A DNA stretch of 64,000 nucleotides from Tagaea sp965279565 (GCA_965279565.1 OZ257249.1:620001-684000); one strand, 5' to 3'. Shown: positions 33,049 to 42,396, counted from the stretch's first letter. Made by a program: numbers and translations. The notes: a model not told the origin generated them from the sequence alone.

Positions 33049-33741
33049 ATGCCTTCGGGTGACGGCACGATGCGGGCCACGGTGAAGTGGTTCAACACGG
33101 CCAAGGGTTTCGGGTTCGTAACGCCTTCCGACGGATCTCCGGAGGCGTTCCTCCATCTCTCGGCATTGAAGCAGGCCGGTTACGAATCGGTCGGCGAAGG
33201 CGCAAGCGTCACGGTCGAGATCGGGTCCAGCCCGAAAGGCCGGCAAGTGCTGCGCGTCGTCGAGGTCGACAATTCGACGGCCCAGCCTTCGGCACCGCGC
33301 GCACCGCGGCCCGCCTACGGCGATCGCGGCGGCAACGACCGCGGCGGCTGGGGCGGCGGCGGCGGCGACCGCAGCGGCTGGGGCGGGGGTGGCGGCGATC
33401 GCGGCGGCGGCGGTGATCGCGGCGGCTGGGGCGGTGCGGGCGGCGGCGGCAACGACCGTGGCGGCGAGCGCGCCAGCAGCTATCAGGCGCCTGTCGACTT
33501 GTCGAACGCCGAATCCATGGACGGCGTCGTCAAATGGTTTTCCGGCCTCAAGGGCTACGGCTTCGTGCAGCCCAACGGCGGCGGCAAGGACGTGTTCGTG
33601 CACATCACGGTGCTGCGCAACGCCGGCCTGCAGAGTCTGGCACCGGGCCAGCCGGTGCGCATGAAGGTCGTCACGGCCCGCAAGGGACCGGAAGCGGTAA
33701 CGGTCGAACTCAACGGACCGATCGGGGCGCCGCCGGCCTGA
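33049..33741 (+). CDS. Cold-shock protein with two CSDs and a Gly-rich linker
   Basis: A 230-residue RNA chaperone with two cold-shock domains. CSD1 (about 8-72) has KWFNTAKGFGFV and the weaker EAFLHLSAL; CSD2 (about 157-222) has KWFSGLKGYGFV and DVFVHITVL. Between them lies an Arg/Gly linker (about 85-145) with many RGG and GGW repeats, low-complexity and probably disordered. Two-domain cold-shock proteins are common in alphaproteobacteria, but the long RGG linker is unusual and resembles eukaryotic Y-box and FUS-like RNA-binding proteins. GAGGA precedes the ATG by seven bases. A promoter with a long leader and a strong terminator make it monocistronic. Confidence 0.9.
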   Translation: MPSGDGTMRATVKWFNTAKGFGFVTPSDGSPEAFLHLSALKQAGYESVGEGASVTVEIGSSPKGRQVLRVVEVDNSTAQPSAPRAPRPAYGDRGGNDRGGWGGGGGDRSGWGGGGGDRGGGGDRGGWGGAGGGGNDRGGERASSYQAPVDLSNAESMDGVVKWFSGLKGYGFVQPNGGGKDVFVHITVLRNAGLQSLAPGQPVRMKVVTARKGPEAVTVELNGPIGAPPA

Positions 33742-33765
33742 GCCGGACGGCCCGCCTTACTAGAG

Positions 33766-33800
33766 CGGCGCGGATCGGGAAACCGGTCCGCGCCGTTTTC
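33766..33800 (+). terminator. Intrinsic terminator after the cold-shock gene
   Basis: CGGCGCGGATCGG (33766-33778) pairs with CCGGTCCGCGCCG (33783-33795), one mismatch, around a GAAA loop, followed by TTTTCATTT. The T tract touches the stop codon of the convergent rlmJ gene. Confidence 0.88.
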
Positions 33801-34647
33801 ATTTGGCCGCCGCGGGCTCGCCGACCAGCGTCTCGATGCGGATCCCGCCCTGGATCCCGAGTGCAGCTCCGCACCAGTCCCACGCCTCGCGCAGGCGTTC
33901 CTCGAACTTCCACGGCGCGTTGATCGTCAGCAGGCCGCTGCCGTTGAGGCGCCTGTCGTCGTCCGCCGGAAAGCGCATGAATTCGGCCACGCCGACGCGC
34001 GCGATGCGCCCGTCGGCAATCTCGGACAGGAACGCGTCGACCGCCGCGCGTCCCTTGACCGGATACCACGCGACGAACGTGCCGGTGGCGAAGCGCCGGT
34101 GGCCCTGGCGAAGCGCGCGCGCGAGGGCGGCGAACTCGTCCTTGCGCTCGAACGGCGGATCGACGAAGGCGAGCCCGCGCCGCTCGCGCGGCGGCAGCTT
34201 GGCCTTCATCGCCGTGTAGCCGTCGCCTTCCGTGATCTCGATATCGGCCTCGCGCGCGAAGGTGCGGCGCAGCGTCTCGGCATCGGCGGGGTGGAGCTCG
34301 TTGGCGACCAGCCGGTCGCCCGGGCGCAGCAGGTCGCGCACGAGGCGCGGGCTGCCCGGGTACCAGCGCAGCGTGCCGTCCTGGTTGAGGGCGCGCACGG
34401 CCTGCAGATAGGCCGCCATCGCGTCGGGCGCGTCCGTCCGGTCGAACAGGCGCTTGATACCGTCCTGCCACTCGCCGGTGCGCGTCGCGGCATCGGCGAG
34501 CAGGTCGTACTCGCCCAGCCCCGCATGCGTGTCGAGCACGCAGAAGGGCTTGGGCTTGTCGCGCAGGCGCTCGACGAGCAGGACGAGGGCGACGTGCTTC
34601 GCCACGTCGGCGAAGCCGCCGGCATGGAATGCGTGGCGGTAGTTCAT
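33799..34647 (-). CDS. rlmJ: 23S rRNA (adenine-N6) methyltransferase RlmJ
   Basis: Methylates the N6 of A2030 (E. coli numbering) in 23S rRNA. It is 282 residues. The N terminus MNYRHAFHAGGFADVAKHVAL is characteristic of RlmJ, the SAM site is VLDTHAGLGEYDL (about 42-54), and the catalytic motif DPPFE (about 157-161) is the NPPY-type motif for adenine methylation. The ATG at 34647 is fixed by the conserved first residues. The gene is alone between two terminator-bounded units. Confidence 0.93.
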   Translation of the reverse strand: MNYRHAFHAGGFADVAKHVALVLLVERLRDKPKPFCVLDTHAGLGEYDLLADAATRTGEWQDGIKRLFDRTDAPDAMAAYLQAVRALNQDGTLRWYPGSPRLVRDLLRPGDRLVANELHPADAETLRRTFAREADIEITEGDGYTAMKAKLPPRERRGLAFVDPPFERKDEFAALARALRQGHRRFATGTFVAWYPVKGRAAVDAFLSEIADGRIARVGVAEFMRFPADDDRRLNGSGLLTINAPWKFEERLREAWDWCGAALGIQGGIRIETLVGEPAAAK

Positions 34648-34692
34648 GACGGGCGGGAGACTACCTCGGCAGCTCCCGCCGCGTCATCGGGT

Positions 34693-35754
34693 TCAGCGCC
34701 AGCCGGCGCGGTCCATCAGCTTGAGCGCGGCTTCGTTGTTGCGCCCGAACACCGCGCCGTTGAGGTCGTCCTCGCGGAACTCGCCCCACTGCGCGACGAT
34801 CGGCGACAGCTTGGCGGCGCGCACGATCGGGAACTCGTTGTTGCCTTCGGCGAAGATCGACTGGGCTTCCGCCGTCACGAGATATTCGAGGAACTTCGTC
34901 GCGTTCGCCTTGTTGGGCGAATGGCGTGCGATGCCGGCACCGGCGATGTTCATGTGCGTGCCGCGCTGGCCGGGCCCCTGGTCGGGGAAGTGGATGCCCG
35001 TCTTCGCGACGACGGCCTGGTCTTCCGGCTTCTTCGAGGCGACGAGGTTGGCGTAGTAATAGTGGTTGTTGATCGAGATCTCGGCTTCGCCGGCCGCGAC
35101 CGCCTTGATCTGGTCGGTGTCGCCGCCGCGCGGCGGGCGCGCGAAGTTGGCGACCAGCGCCTTGGCCCACGCCTCGGTCGGCCCCTCGCCGTTGGCCGCG
35201 ATCATGGCGCCCACGAGCGACTGGTTGTAGACGTTGGTCGACGAGCGGACTGCGATCTTGCCCTTCCACTTGGGATCGGCGAGCGACGCATAGGTCGGGA
35301 TGTCCGACGGCTTGACCTTCGACTTGTCGTAGACCAGCACGCGCGCGCGCTTGGACAGGCCGAACCAGTGGCCGCCCGGCTCGCGGAAGTTCGCCGGGAT
35401 GGCGGCTTCGAGCACGGAAGAGCGCAGCGGCTGCAGCAGGCCCGCCTCGTGCGCGCGCCAGATGCGGCCCGCATCGACGGCGATGAAGATGTCGGCCGGG
35501 CTGTTGGCGCCCTCGGCGCGCATGCGCTCCATCAGCTTGTCGGCTTCGGCCTCGATCCGGTTCACGCGGATGCCGGTTGCCTTGGTGAAGTTCGTGTAGA
35601 TCGCCTCGTCCGTGTCGTAGTGGCGCGCGGTGTAGAGATTCACCACACCGCCTGCGGCCTGCGCGTCGGCGCGGCGCGTGACGACGGCGAACGTGGAAAG
35701 GGCGCCGATGGCGGCGGCTCCACGGAGCAGGTTGCGGCGGTTGATCGGACGCAT
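34693..35754 (-). CDS. Iron(III) ABC transporter substrate-binding protein (FutA/FbpA-like)
   Basis: Periplasmic iron-binding protein, 353 residues. The N terminus NRRNLLRGAAAIGAL is a twin-arginine-like signal with cleavage after RADAQA. The mature protein starts VVNLYTARHYDTDEAIY, the family signature with the iron-binding Tyr; NNHYYYANLV (about 230-239) supplies the paired tyrosines for Fe(III), as in FutA and FbpA. GAGGAG precedes the ATG at seven bases. A Fur-like box lies just upstream. No permease or ATPase gene is next to it, so it must use one encoded elsewhere. Confidence 0.9.
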   Translation of the reverse strand: MRPINRRNLLRGAAAIGALSTFAVVTRRADAQAAGGVVNLYTARHYDTDEAIYTNFTKATGIRVNRIEAEADKLMERMRAEGANSPADIFIAVDAGRIWRAHEAGLLQPLRSSVLEAAIPANFREPGGHWFGLSKRARVLVYDKSKVKPSDIPTYASLADPKWKGKIAVRSSTNVYNQSLVGAMIAANGEGPTEAWAKALVANFARPPRGGDTDQIKAVAAGEAEISINNHYYYANLVASKKPEDQAVVAKTGIHFPDQGPGQRGTHMNIAGAGIARHSPNKANATKFLEYLVTAEAQSIFAEGNNEFPIVRAAKLSPIVAQWGEFREDDLNGAVFGRNNEAALKLMDRAGWR

Positions 35755-35777
35755 GGGTGGGCTCCTCGGATTCCAAG

Positions 35778-35800
35778 AAATGAGAATGACTTGCAATTTC
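35778..35800. promoter_or_regulatory. Possible Fur-type operator
   Basis: The A+T-rich stretch AAATGAGAATGACTTGCAAT lies 24 bp upstream of the iron-binding protein start, in a G+C-rich background. TGAGAAT is one good Fur half-site (6 of 7 of the TGATAAT consensus); the second half is poor. The context, an iron-uptake gene, makes a Fur or Irr site plausible. Confidence 0.4.
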
Positions 35801-35917
35801 GTTCCGGAAGTTAGGCCGAAACCCCATCCGGCGCAAGTGCGAATTAATCGCATACCCTCAAATCCCGGCCGGCTATCGCTTGCCGGCGACTCACCCGCTC
35901 GCATAACGTGACGGACG

Positions 35918-37123
35918 ATGTCCAACGCCATCCAGTCGAAGATCGAAGCGCTGCTCCAGGTCGCCCAGACGAGCCGCGGGACCGCGCGCGCCCAGATCGG
36001 CAACCAGCTCGGCGAGATCCTCGCCGATGCGCCCGCCGCCCTCGACCGCGGCGAGTTCGAGATCGCCGCCGACATCGTGCGCCAGCTGATCCGCGAGACC
36101 GAGGCCGAGATCCGCCGGCGCCTTGCCGAGCGGCTCGCCGAAACGCCGGATGCACCCCGCGAACTGGTGCTGGCCCTCGCCAACGACGAGATCTCGATCG
36201 CGCGCCCGCTGCTGACGATGAGTGCGGCCCTCGCCGATTCCGACCTGGTCGAGATCATCCGCCAGCGCGGCCAGGCGCACCGCCTCGCCATCGCGAATCG
36301 CTCCGACGTCAGCGCCACGGTATCGGCCGCCCTCGTCGAGGCGGGGGAATCCGACGTGATGGAAGAGCTGCTTGCCAACCGCTCGGCGCGCATCGCGGAA
36401 GCCACGTTCGCCTATCTTTCCGACCTGTCGCGCGAGCGCGAGAACCTGCAGCGCCCGCTGGTCGCGCGCGAGGACCTGCCCGGCGACGTGGCGGCGCGCC
36501 TCTATGGCTGGGTCGCCGCCGACCTCAAGCGCCAGATCCGCGACCGCTACGCCTTCGACGCCAACAGCGCCAACTGGTCGCAGAGCTGGGAAAGTTCCGT
36601 CGACTGGGCGGTCGACGACGCCGCACAGGGTGCCGCCGCCGACCACGGTGCCGCGATGGACTGGGGTTCGTCGGCCGACCGGCTGGCCGACACGATCCGC
36701 GCCGAACGCCTCAACGATCCGGCCATCCTCGTGCGCACGCTGCGCCAGGGCCATGTTTCGCTGTTCGAGGCATTGTTCGCGCGCTTCGCCGAGCTGCCGA
36801 TGAAGGTCGGAAGGCGCATCCTCTACCAGGCCGACGGGCGCGCACTTGCCGTTGCGGCCAAGGCGCTGGGCATGGAGCGCACGCACTATCTGGCACTCGC
36901 CCACCTGATCAGGCGCACCTCGGCCAGCGAAGGCCGCCTGATGCCGGCCGATGCAGCACTCGACCAGGGCCCGCCGCTCGAGGCGGTCGCGATGTTCGAC
37001 CGCATCGGCCTGCCCGAGGCGGTCGACGTGCTGACCCGCTGGCGGATCAAGCCCCCCGCCCCGCCCGCCGGGCGCGATCTTTCCTGGGCACGCCGTGTTG
37101 AACCGGTGCGTCCCGCCGGATAG
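35918..37123 (+). CDS. DUF2336 domain protein
   Basis: A 401-residue all-helical protein of the alphaproteobacterial DUF2336 family, whose alpha-solenoid, HEAT-like repeats are seen as LRETEAEIRRRLAERLAE-type helices (about 50-70) and the repeated patterns VLALANDEISIARPLL and HRLAIANRSDVSATVSAAL (about 83-140). There is no signal peptide. Members have been linked to cell-cycle or motility control in some alphaproteobacteria, but function is largely unknown. The EAL-like gene 72 bp downstream is probably cotranscribed, which would link it to c-di-GMP signalling. Confidence 0.82.
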   Translation: MSNAIQSKIEALLQVAQTSRGTARAQIGNQLGEILADAPAALDRGEFEIAADIVRQLIRETEAEIRRRLAERLAETPDAPRELVLALANDEISIARPLLTMSAALADSDLVEIIRQRGQAHRLAIANRSDVSATVSAALVEAGESDVMEELLANRSARIAEATFAYLSDLSRERENLQRPLVAREDLPGDVAARLYGWVAADLKRQIRDRYAFDANSANWSQSWESSVDWAVDDAAQGAAADHGAAMDWGSSADRLADTIRAERLNDPAILVRTLRQGHVSLFEALFARFAELPMKVGRRILYQADGRALAVAAKALGMERTHYLALAHLIRRTSASEGRLMPADAALDQGPPLEAVAMFDRIGLPEAVDVLTRWRIKPPAPPAGRDLSWARRVEPVRPAG

Positions 37124-37195
37124 AGTTGCCGACCGGTCCGGACTTCGCGACTCGGGCCCCGAAACGCCAGACTTCACGCCTCCTTACGACGGAAC

Positions 37196-38428
37196 ATGGA
37201 CAGCAAGGCCACCGAAGCAAGCGACGAAGATGCACTCCTAGCCGAACTGGCCCGGGTCAAGAAATCCGAGGATATCCAGTTCCGCTACGGCGTCATCGTG
37301 GCCATGAACTCGCCGGCCTGGTTCAGCCGGCGGCGCGAGAATTTCCAGCAGATCATCCAGGCGCTGCGCCAGCTTCTCGGCACGTCCGACAGCGGCGTGT
37401 TCGCGATGCACAACTACAACATCGTGCTGCTGTTCCGCCGCGACCACCGCTACCACCTCGAGAATTTCGATTCCGACCTCAAGACGATCCTGCGCCAGCA
37501 CGCCTCGGCCGCGGGTCTCGAGGAAGGCCAGGCGCAGGACGCCTACGAGCTGTTCGCCTTCAAGGACAGCTTCGCCGACTTCGAGGGCATCGTCAGCAAG
37601 ATCGCGGACGACTACCGCTCGTTCCAGGAACGCCGCTCGCGCCTGCTGAACAAGGCCGGTACCGCGATGACGACGGCGCAGGGCCAGCCGCTGACGCCGG
37701 CCTCGCTCGCCAAGCTCGAGGACCTGCTGCGCAAGGCCGACATCACCGGCTTCCTGAAGAGCCAGATGTGCTGCGCGGTCGCACCGGGCGAGCAGATGCG
37801 CGTGTTCTTCCGCGAGGTGTTCGTCGGCGTGACGGAGCTGCGCCAGATGGTGGCACCGCGCAACGACCTCAAGATGGTCAAGCCGCTCTTCCAGCAGCTC
37901 ACGCGCACGATGGACCAGCGCGTGCTGCGCGCGATGTTCGACGGCTTCGTCACGCGCCAGTCCGGCAACGTGTCGATCAACCTGAACATCCAGACGATCA
38001 TGAGCTCGAGCTTCCGCGAGTTCGACACGCGCATCGCCAACTTCATCCCGAAGTCGCAGATCATCATCGAGATCCCGCGCTTCGACGTGTTCTGGGACTA
38101 TGCGGAATACCTGACCGCGTGCGAGTTCCTGCGCAACGCCGGCTACCGCGTGCTGCTCGACGCCGTCACGCTTGACGTGCTGGCGATGTTCGCGCGCCCC
38201 GAGATGGGGGCCGATTTCATCAAGGTGCTGTACCGCCCCGAACGCCCGAACGAATGGCGCGAGGCGGGCGTCGCCGAGAAGGTCGCCGCCGCGGAAGCCG
38301 GCCGCCTGATCATGGCCCATTGCGAGACGGCCGAAGCGCTGGAACTGGGGCAGGCCGCCGGCGTGCGGCTGTTCCAGGGCTTCCATGTCGACAGCATGCT
38401 GCGCGATCCCAACCGCAAGATCGCCTGA
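37196..38428 (+). CDS. Degenerate EAL-domain protein, likely non-catalytic
   Basis: A 410-residue cytoplasmic protein. The C-terminal half (about 190-405) follows the EAL phosphodiesterase fold: SINLNIQTI (260-268), IEIP (291-294, where the Glu of EIxE remains), LLDAV (320-324, only one Asp of the DD pair), FIKVLY (341-346, the Lys remains), an Glu in HCETAEAL (377) and QGFHVD (394-399). The EAL signature itself is replaced by TEL (213-215). The N-terminal half (about 25-100) looks like a vestigial GGDEF-type domain. The loss of several metal ligands predicts no phosphodiesterase activity, but it could still bind c-di-GMP or a partner. It follows the DUF2336 gene. Confidence 0.7.
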   Translation: MDSKATEASDEDALLAELARVKKSEDIQFRYGVIVAMNSPAWFSRRRENFQQIIQALRQLLGTSDSGVFAMHNYNIVLLFRRDHRYHLENFDSDLKTILRQHASAAGLEEGQAQDAYELFAFKDSFADFEGIVSKIADDYRSFQERRSRLLNKAGTAMTTAQGQPLTPASLAKLEDLLRKADITGFLKSQMCCAVAPGEQMRVFFREVFVGVTELRQMVAPRNDLKMVKPLFQQLTRTMDQRVLRAMFDGFVTRQSGNVSINLNIQTIMSSSFREFDTRIANFIPKSQIIIEIPRFDVFWDYAEYLTACEFLRNAGYRVLLDAVTLDVLAMFARPEMGADFIKVLYRPERPNEWREAGVAEKVAAAEAGRLIMAHCETAEALELGQAAGVRLFQGFHVDSMLRDPNRKIA

Positions 38429-38473
38429 TCCATTACCGTATTTTATGCTTGACGGTCACTTGACGAAACTTTG

Positions 38474-38542
38474 CGTCAACAAGCCAAGCGCTTGATATCG
38501 GCCGAAAATCCCTCGCCTTGTTGACGGTTGACGGGATTTTCG
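38474..38542. repeat. Two overlapping 10-bp inverted repeats in an A+T-richer gap
   Basis: CGTCAACAAG (38474-38483) is perfectly inverted at 38517-38526, and CGAAAATCCC (38503-38512) at 38533-38542. The pairs interlock, so only one hairpin can form at a time. TTGACG occurs four times and its inverse once within 38449-38533. The gap 38429-38786 also holds the palindromic repeat at 38628 and a gene remnant, and no other gene I can support. Confidence 0.6.
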
Positions 38543-38627
38543 CCGTCTCTTGTAGGACAATCTTTACTTGTCAAAGAGCACGCCGAACCATTGGAGATTA
38601 TAGTCCTTTTTGCACGAATTTCAAGGG

Positions 38628-38717
38628 CCCTCACCCTCCGCCCTCTCCCGCACGCGGGAGAGGGGACTCGACCGGTGCAATCCCCTCTCCCCTTCGGGGA
38701 GAGGGTTAGGGTGAGGG
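38628..38717. repeat. Interspersed nested-hairpin repeat
   Basis: The outer arms CCCTCACCCT (38628-38637) and AGGGTGAGGG (38708-38717) enclose two inner hairpins, CCCTCTCCCGCACGCGGGAG and CCCTCTCCCCTTCGGGGAGA. This layout is a repeat known from many G+C-rich genomes in intergenic space. It is not coding. Confidence 0.8.
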
Positions 38718-38722
38718 GTATG

Positions 38723-38779
38723 TCACACCTTCGCGCCGACCGCCGCCGGGCTGACATTCCGGCGCAGCAGGTCTTCGCT
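38723..38779 (-). pseudogene. Remnant of a UDP-glucuronate decarboxylase 3' end
   Basis: Read on the minus strand, 38777-38723 encodes SEDLLRRNVSPAAVGAKV and a stop. The intact gene at 40772 ends DDLLRRNVGPAAVGAKV. The 56-bp blocks 38722-38777 and 40771-40826 share 50 bases at a constant offset of 2049. Four of the six differences are at third codon positions and silent, so both were once under protein-level selection. Similarity stops at the stop codon on one side and near 38777 on the other. The rest of the second gene is gone, replaced by the cyclase gene whose stop is 8 bp away. Confidence 0.75.
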
Positions 38780-38786
38780 TGCGGCT

Positions 38787-40673
38787 TCAGCTCTCCGGCA
38801 GGCCGGCAAGTCGCAGGCCGGCCAGATAGACCGTGAATCGTTGGGCGAAGGTTTCAGGATCCGGACGCCCGAGATCGACGATCCGCTTCAACGTGCCGAT
38901 TCCCGAAGACAGGTCGAGGAATCGCAAAAGGGCAGCCCGCGCGTCGGCGGTCCGGCCAAGATGGCCATAGGCGGAAGCCAGGATCGCGTGGTTGTTGGGA
39001 TGCCGGGGGTTGTCGGAAATTCCCGCGCGCGCTTCCGCGGCAGCCCCTTCGAAGTCGCTCATCAGCAGGATCGACATCGCCGCATTTGCCCGCCACACGC
39101 TCAGCAACCCGTCGCGCGGGCTGAGGCGGATCGCCTGACGTATCAGCGGCAATGCCCGTTCGGGGTGCCCGTCGAAATACTCGATTATTCCCTGCCAGTT
39201 ATACGCAGGCGCGAAATTCGGATTGATCTCGATGCAGCGCGCGAACAGATGCCGGGCGCGCTCGATATCGTTGGCGATGTGGCTGGCGAAGCCCAGCACA
39301 TAGAAGGCATCCGCATTGTCGGGACCGAGCCGGATTGCACGGTCACCGGCATCGATCGCCGCGCGCAGCGACGCCGGGCGGGACTCCGACCAGCCGTAAA
39401 GTGCGGCTCGCGTATGGACATACGCCGCTCCGATCCACGCCTCGACGTTTCGCTCGTCGAGCGACAGCGCGCGCTCGATGAGCGGGGCGGCCTCCAGGTT
39501 GGTTTCGCGCGACTGCGGGCGGTTGAACAGGACCGTCCAGGCCAATGTCGCCAACTCGGCGGAGTCGAGGCTGGCCGGCGATCTGGATGCCACGCGGCGG
39601 CCCGCATCTTCCTTGAGCTGGATGTTGAGCGCGCGCGCGATCCGCCCGGTGATGTCGCGCGAGATCTCGCGGTCGTCGCCTCCGCCGCGCTCGAACCGCT
39701 CGGACCAGACCTGACGGCCGTTCTCGCCGTCGATGAGCGCCACATCCATCCGCAGTCCGCCGGATTCGCGGCGAATCGATCCTTCGAGGACGTAGCGCAC
39801 GCCGAGCTCGCGGGATATCTGGCGGGCATCGGCATCGCTGTTCTTGTAGGTGAAGGCCGTGCTCCGGGCGATGACGAACGAACCGGATATGCGCGAAAGA
39901 TCCGAAATGAGGTCGTCGGTCAGCGCATCGGCGATCCACGACTTGGCCGGATCGGCCGAACGGTCGCTGATCGGCCGCACCACGACGGAAAGTCCCTTGT
40001 CCGGGATGGCAACGGCCGCATCCGGCATCCGGCTTGCGGACGGCAGGAGGGCGGCACCGCCGAAATACAGCCCCGTCACGATCGTGGCGGCCACGGCGGC
40101 AGCCGCCGCGAATGCCCGCATGCGAAAGCGCGCAACCGGCCTTCCTGCCTGTTCGCGCACGCGGTAGGCATAGACCGGATGGGTGATGTTTTTTGCCTTC
40201 ACCCGCCCCAGGCTTTCGAACTTGAAACCCTTGCGAGCGCCGAAATAATCGACAACCGCCTTGCTGACGCAGATGCCGCCCGGATCGGCAAGGCCTTCGA
40301 GGCGCGCCGCCACGTTGACGCCGTCACCGTAGACGTCGCCCTCGTCGGCAATCACATCGCCGATATTGATCCCGATCCGGAACCGGATGCGCCGGTCCTC
40401 GGGAATGCCGTCGGCGCGAGCTGCCATTGCGGCCTGGACTTCGACCGCAAGATGCAGCGCATCGACGACGCTCTCGAACTCCGCGAGGAAGCCGTCGCCG
40501 ACCGACTTGAAAATGCGTCCGTGATGCGCGGAAACCTTCGGCTCGACAATCCCGGCGAAGACCGCCTTGAGGTCTGCGAATGTCGCATCCTCGTCGAAAC
40601 CCATGAGCCGGCTATAGCCGACGACGTCCGCAACCAAGATCGCCCTGAGCTTCCTGCTGGTACGCGGACTCAA
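38787..40673 (-). CDS. Class III adenylate/guanylate cyclase with TolB-like and TPR domains
   Basis: A 628-residue nucleotide cyclase. The catalytic domain (about 9-175) has metal Asp residues D16 (LVADVVGYS) and D60 (KSVGDGF), and N120 and R124 (DGVNVAARLEG) for catalysis, so it looks active. A membrane helix (about 185-208) is followed by a periplasmic TolB-N-like region (about 226-345) and TPR repeats (about 375-600) for protein contact. This layout is common in alphaproteobacteria (Bradyrhizobium and others), often in many copies. By eye, its codon third positions are less G+C-biased than those of its neighbours. It lies between two copies of the end of the decarboxylase gene and may have arrived by recombination. 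Confidence 0.88.
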   Translation of the reverse strand: MSPRTSRKLRAILVADVVGYSRLMGFDEDATFADLKAVFAGIVEPKVSAHHGRIFKSVGDGFLAEFESVVDALHLAVEVQAAMAARADGIPEDRRIRFRIGINIGDVIADEGDVYGDGVNVAARLEGLADPGGICVSKAVVDYFGARKGFKFESLGRVKAKNITHPVYAYRVREQAGRPVARFRMRAFAAAAAVAATIVTGLYFGGAALLPSASRMPDAAVAIPDKGLSVVVRPISDRSADPAKSWIADALTDDLISDLSRISGSFVIARSTAFTYKNSDADARQISRELGVRYVLEGSIRRESGGLRMDVALIDGENGRQVWSERFERGGGDDREISRDITGRIARALNIQLKEDAGRRVASRSPASLDSAELATLAWTVLFNRPQSRETNLEAAPLIERALSLDERNVEAWIGAAYVHTRAALYGWSESRPASLRAAIDAGDRAIRLGPDNADAFYVLGFASHIANDIERARHLFARCIEINPNFAPAYNWQGIIEYFDGHPERALPLIRQAIRLSPRDGLLSVWRANAAMSILLMSDFEGAAAEARAGISDNPRHPNNHAILASAYGHLGRTADARAALLRFLDLSSGIGTLKRIVDLGRPDPETFAQRFTVYLAGLRLAGLPES

Positions 40674-40771
40674 ATCGGAATGCCCCTTCCGCGACCTCTA
40701 TATCAGGCATTTCCGGCCAATTCGAGCAAAGGCGCCAACCGCCCGGATCGACGGCGCGCCGAAGGGAGGCG

Positions 40772-41752
<981 letters not shown>

Positions 41753-41871
41753 GTGATTTCGACCTTTTTTCCGGCGTTCTGGCGGGTTGGAAATATCAGG
41801 CTGGCCCGTCCGACACAACGCCGACGGCGGCCGGGAATTCCGTCGATACCCTTTTCGCTGCCATTTATATA

Positions 41872-41908
41872 TTTACGTATTTTACGTATTTTGCGTATAA
41901 TGCGTAAA
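41872..41908 (+). promoter_or_regulatory. Leaderless promoter within an inverted-repeat operator
   Basis: A 17-bp inverted repeat, TTTACGTATTTTACGTA (41872-41888) and TGCGTATAATGCGTAAA (41892-41908), with three mismatches. It contains a perfect -10 box TATAAT (41896-41901) and a -35 box TTTACG (41872-41877), 18 bp apart. Transcription should begin at about 41908, the first base of the ATG, giving an mRNA without leader. A dimer bound here would block RNA polymerase, as antitoxins do on their own promoters. Confidence 0.7.
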
Positions 41909-42396
41909 TGATCAAAAGACTGCCCGCGACATATGCCGTTCGGAATTTCGGCACGGTCCTGCGCGATGCGCTCACCGATCCCGTGTTCGTGACCACGCAT
42001 GGGCGCGATGCGGTCGTGATTCTGGCCGCCGATACCTACAAGGCGCTTGTCGCGCAAAGCGGGCCCAAACCGCCGCAACGGGAACCCGGCCGCATATCGG
42101 ATCCCTGGCGGGTCGCGCTTTCCGTCGTCAATACCTCCCGACCGACGAAGGCCGACAGGGAATCGCTGATCCGCGCGCTGCGAAATCCGGACAAGGCGAA
42201 CAAGGCGTTGCTGCGCATCTTCTTTTCCGATCTCGACCAGAAGACGCTGGCGGCTGTCGCGCGCGCCGGTCCGGTCGGCTGGGCAACCCTCGCGCGGGCA
42301 TGCGATTTCGTCGGAGACGTGGACCATGAAAAGACGACCTTCATCCGGGACATGGCCCTCCTCGCAGTGGGTCCTGCTGCTGAGGACCGCAGCTAG
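41908..42396 (+). CDS. Phd/YefM-like antitoxin fused to an extra helical domain
   Basis: A 162-residue protein. Residues 1-50 follow the Phd/YefM antitoxin pattern (RNFGTVLRDALTDPVFVTTH, then VVILAADTYKALV), which binds DNA as a dimer. Residues 80-160 form an additional helical domain without an evident match; the stretch TLAAVARAGPVGWATLARAC could be a helix-turn-helix. It starts at the ATG directly behind the operator, probably without leader. The downstream gene overlaps by 71 bp and encodes an AbiEii-type nucleotidyltransferase, so this is probably its antitoxin. AbiEii is normally paired with AbiEi-type winged-helix antitoxins, not a Phd fold. Confidence 0.65.
   Translation: MIKRLPATYAVRNFGTVLRDALTDPVFVTTHGRDAVVILAADTYKALVAQSGPKPPQREPGRISDPWRVALSVVNTSRPTKADRESLIRALRNPDKANKALLRIFFSDLDQKTLAAVARAGPVGWATLARACDFVGDVDHEKTTFIRDMALLAVGPAAEDRS

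Noticed and set aside
33300..33480. Gly-rich tandem sequence in the cold-shock gene as an intergenic repeat
   Set aside because: It keeps the reading frame between two intact cold-shock domains, so it is a coding low-complexity linker.
38476..38757. Small open frames across the repeat-rich gap
   Set aside because: They run through the palindromic repeat and the decarboxylase remnant in the wrong frame and have no ribosome site.
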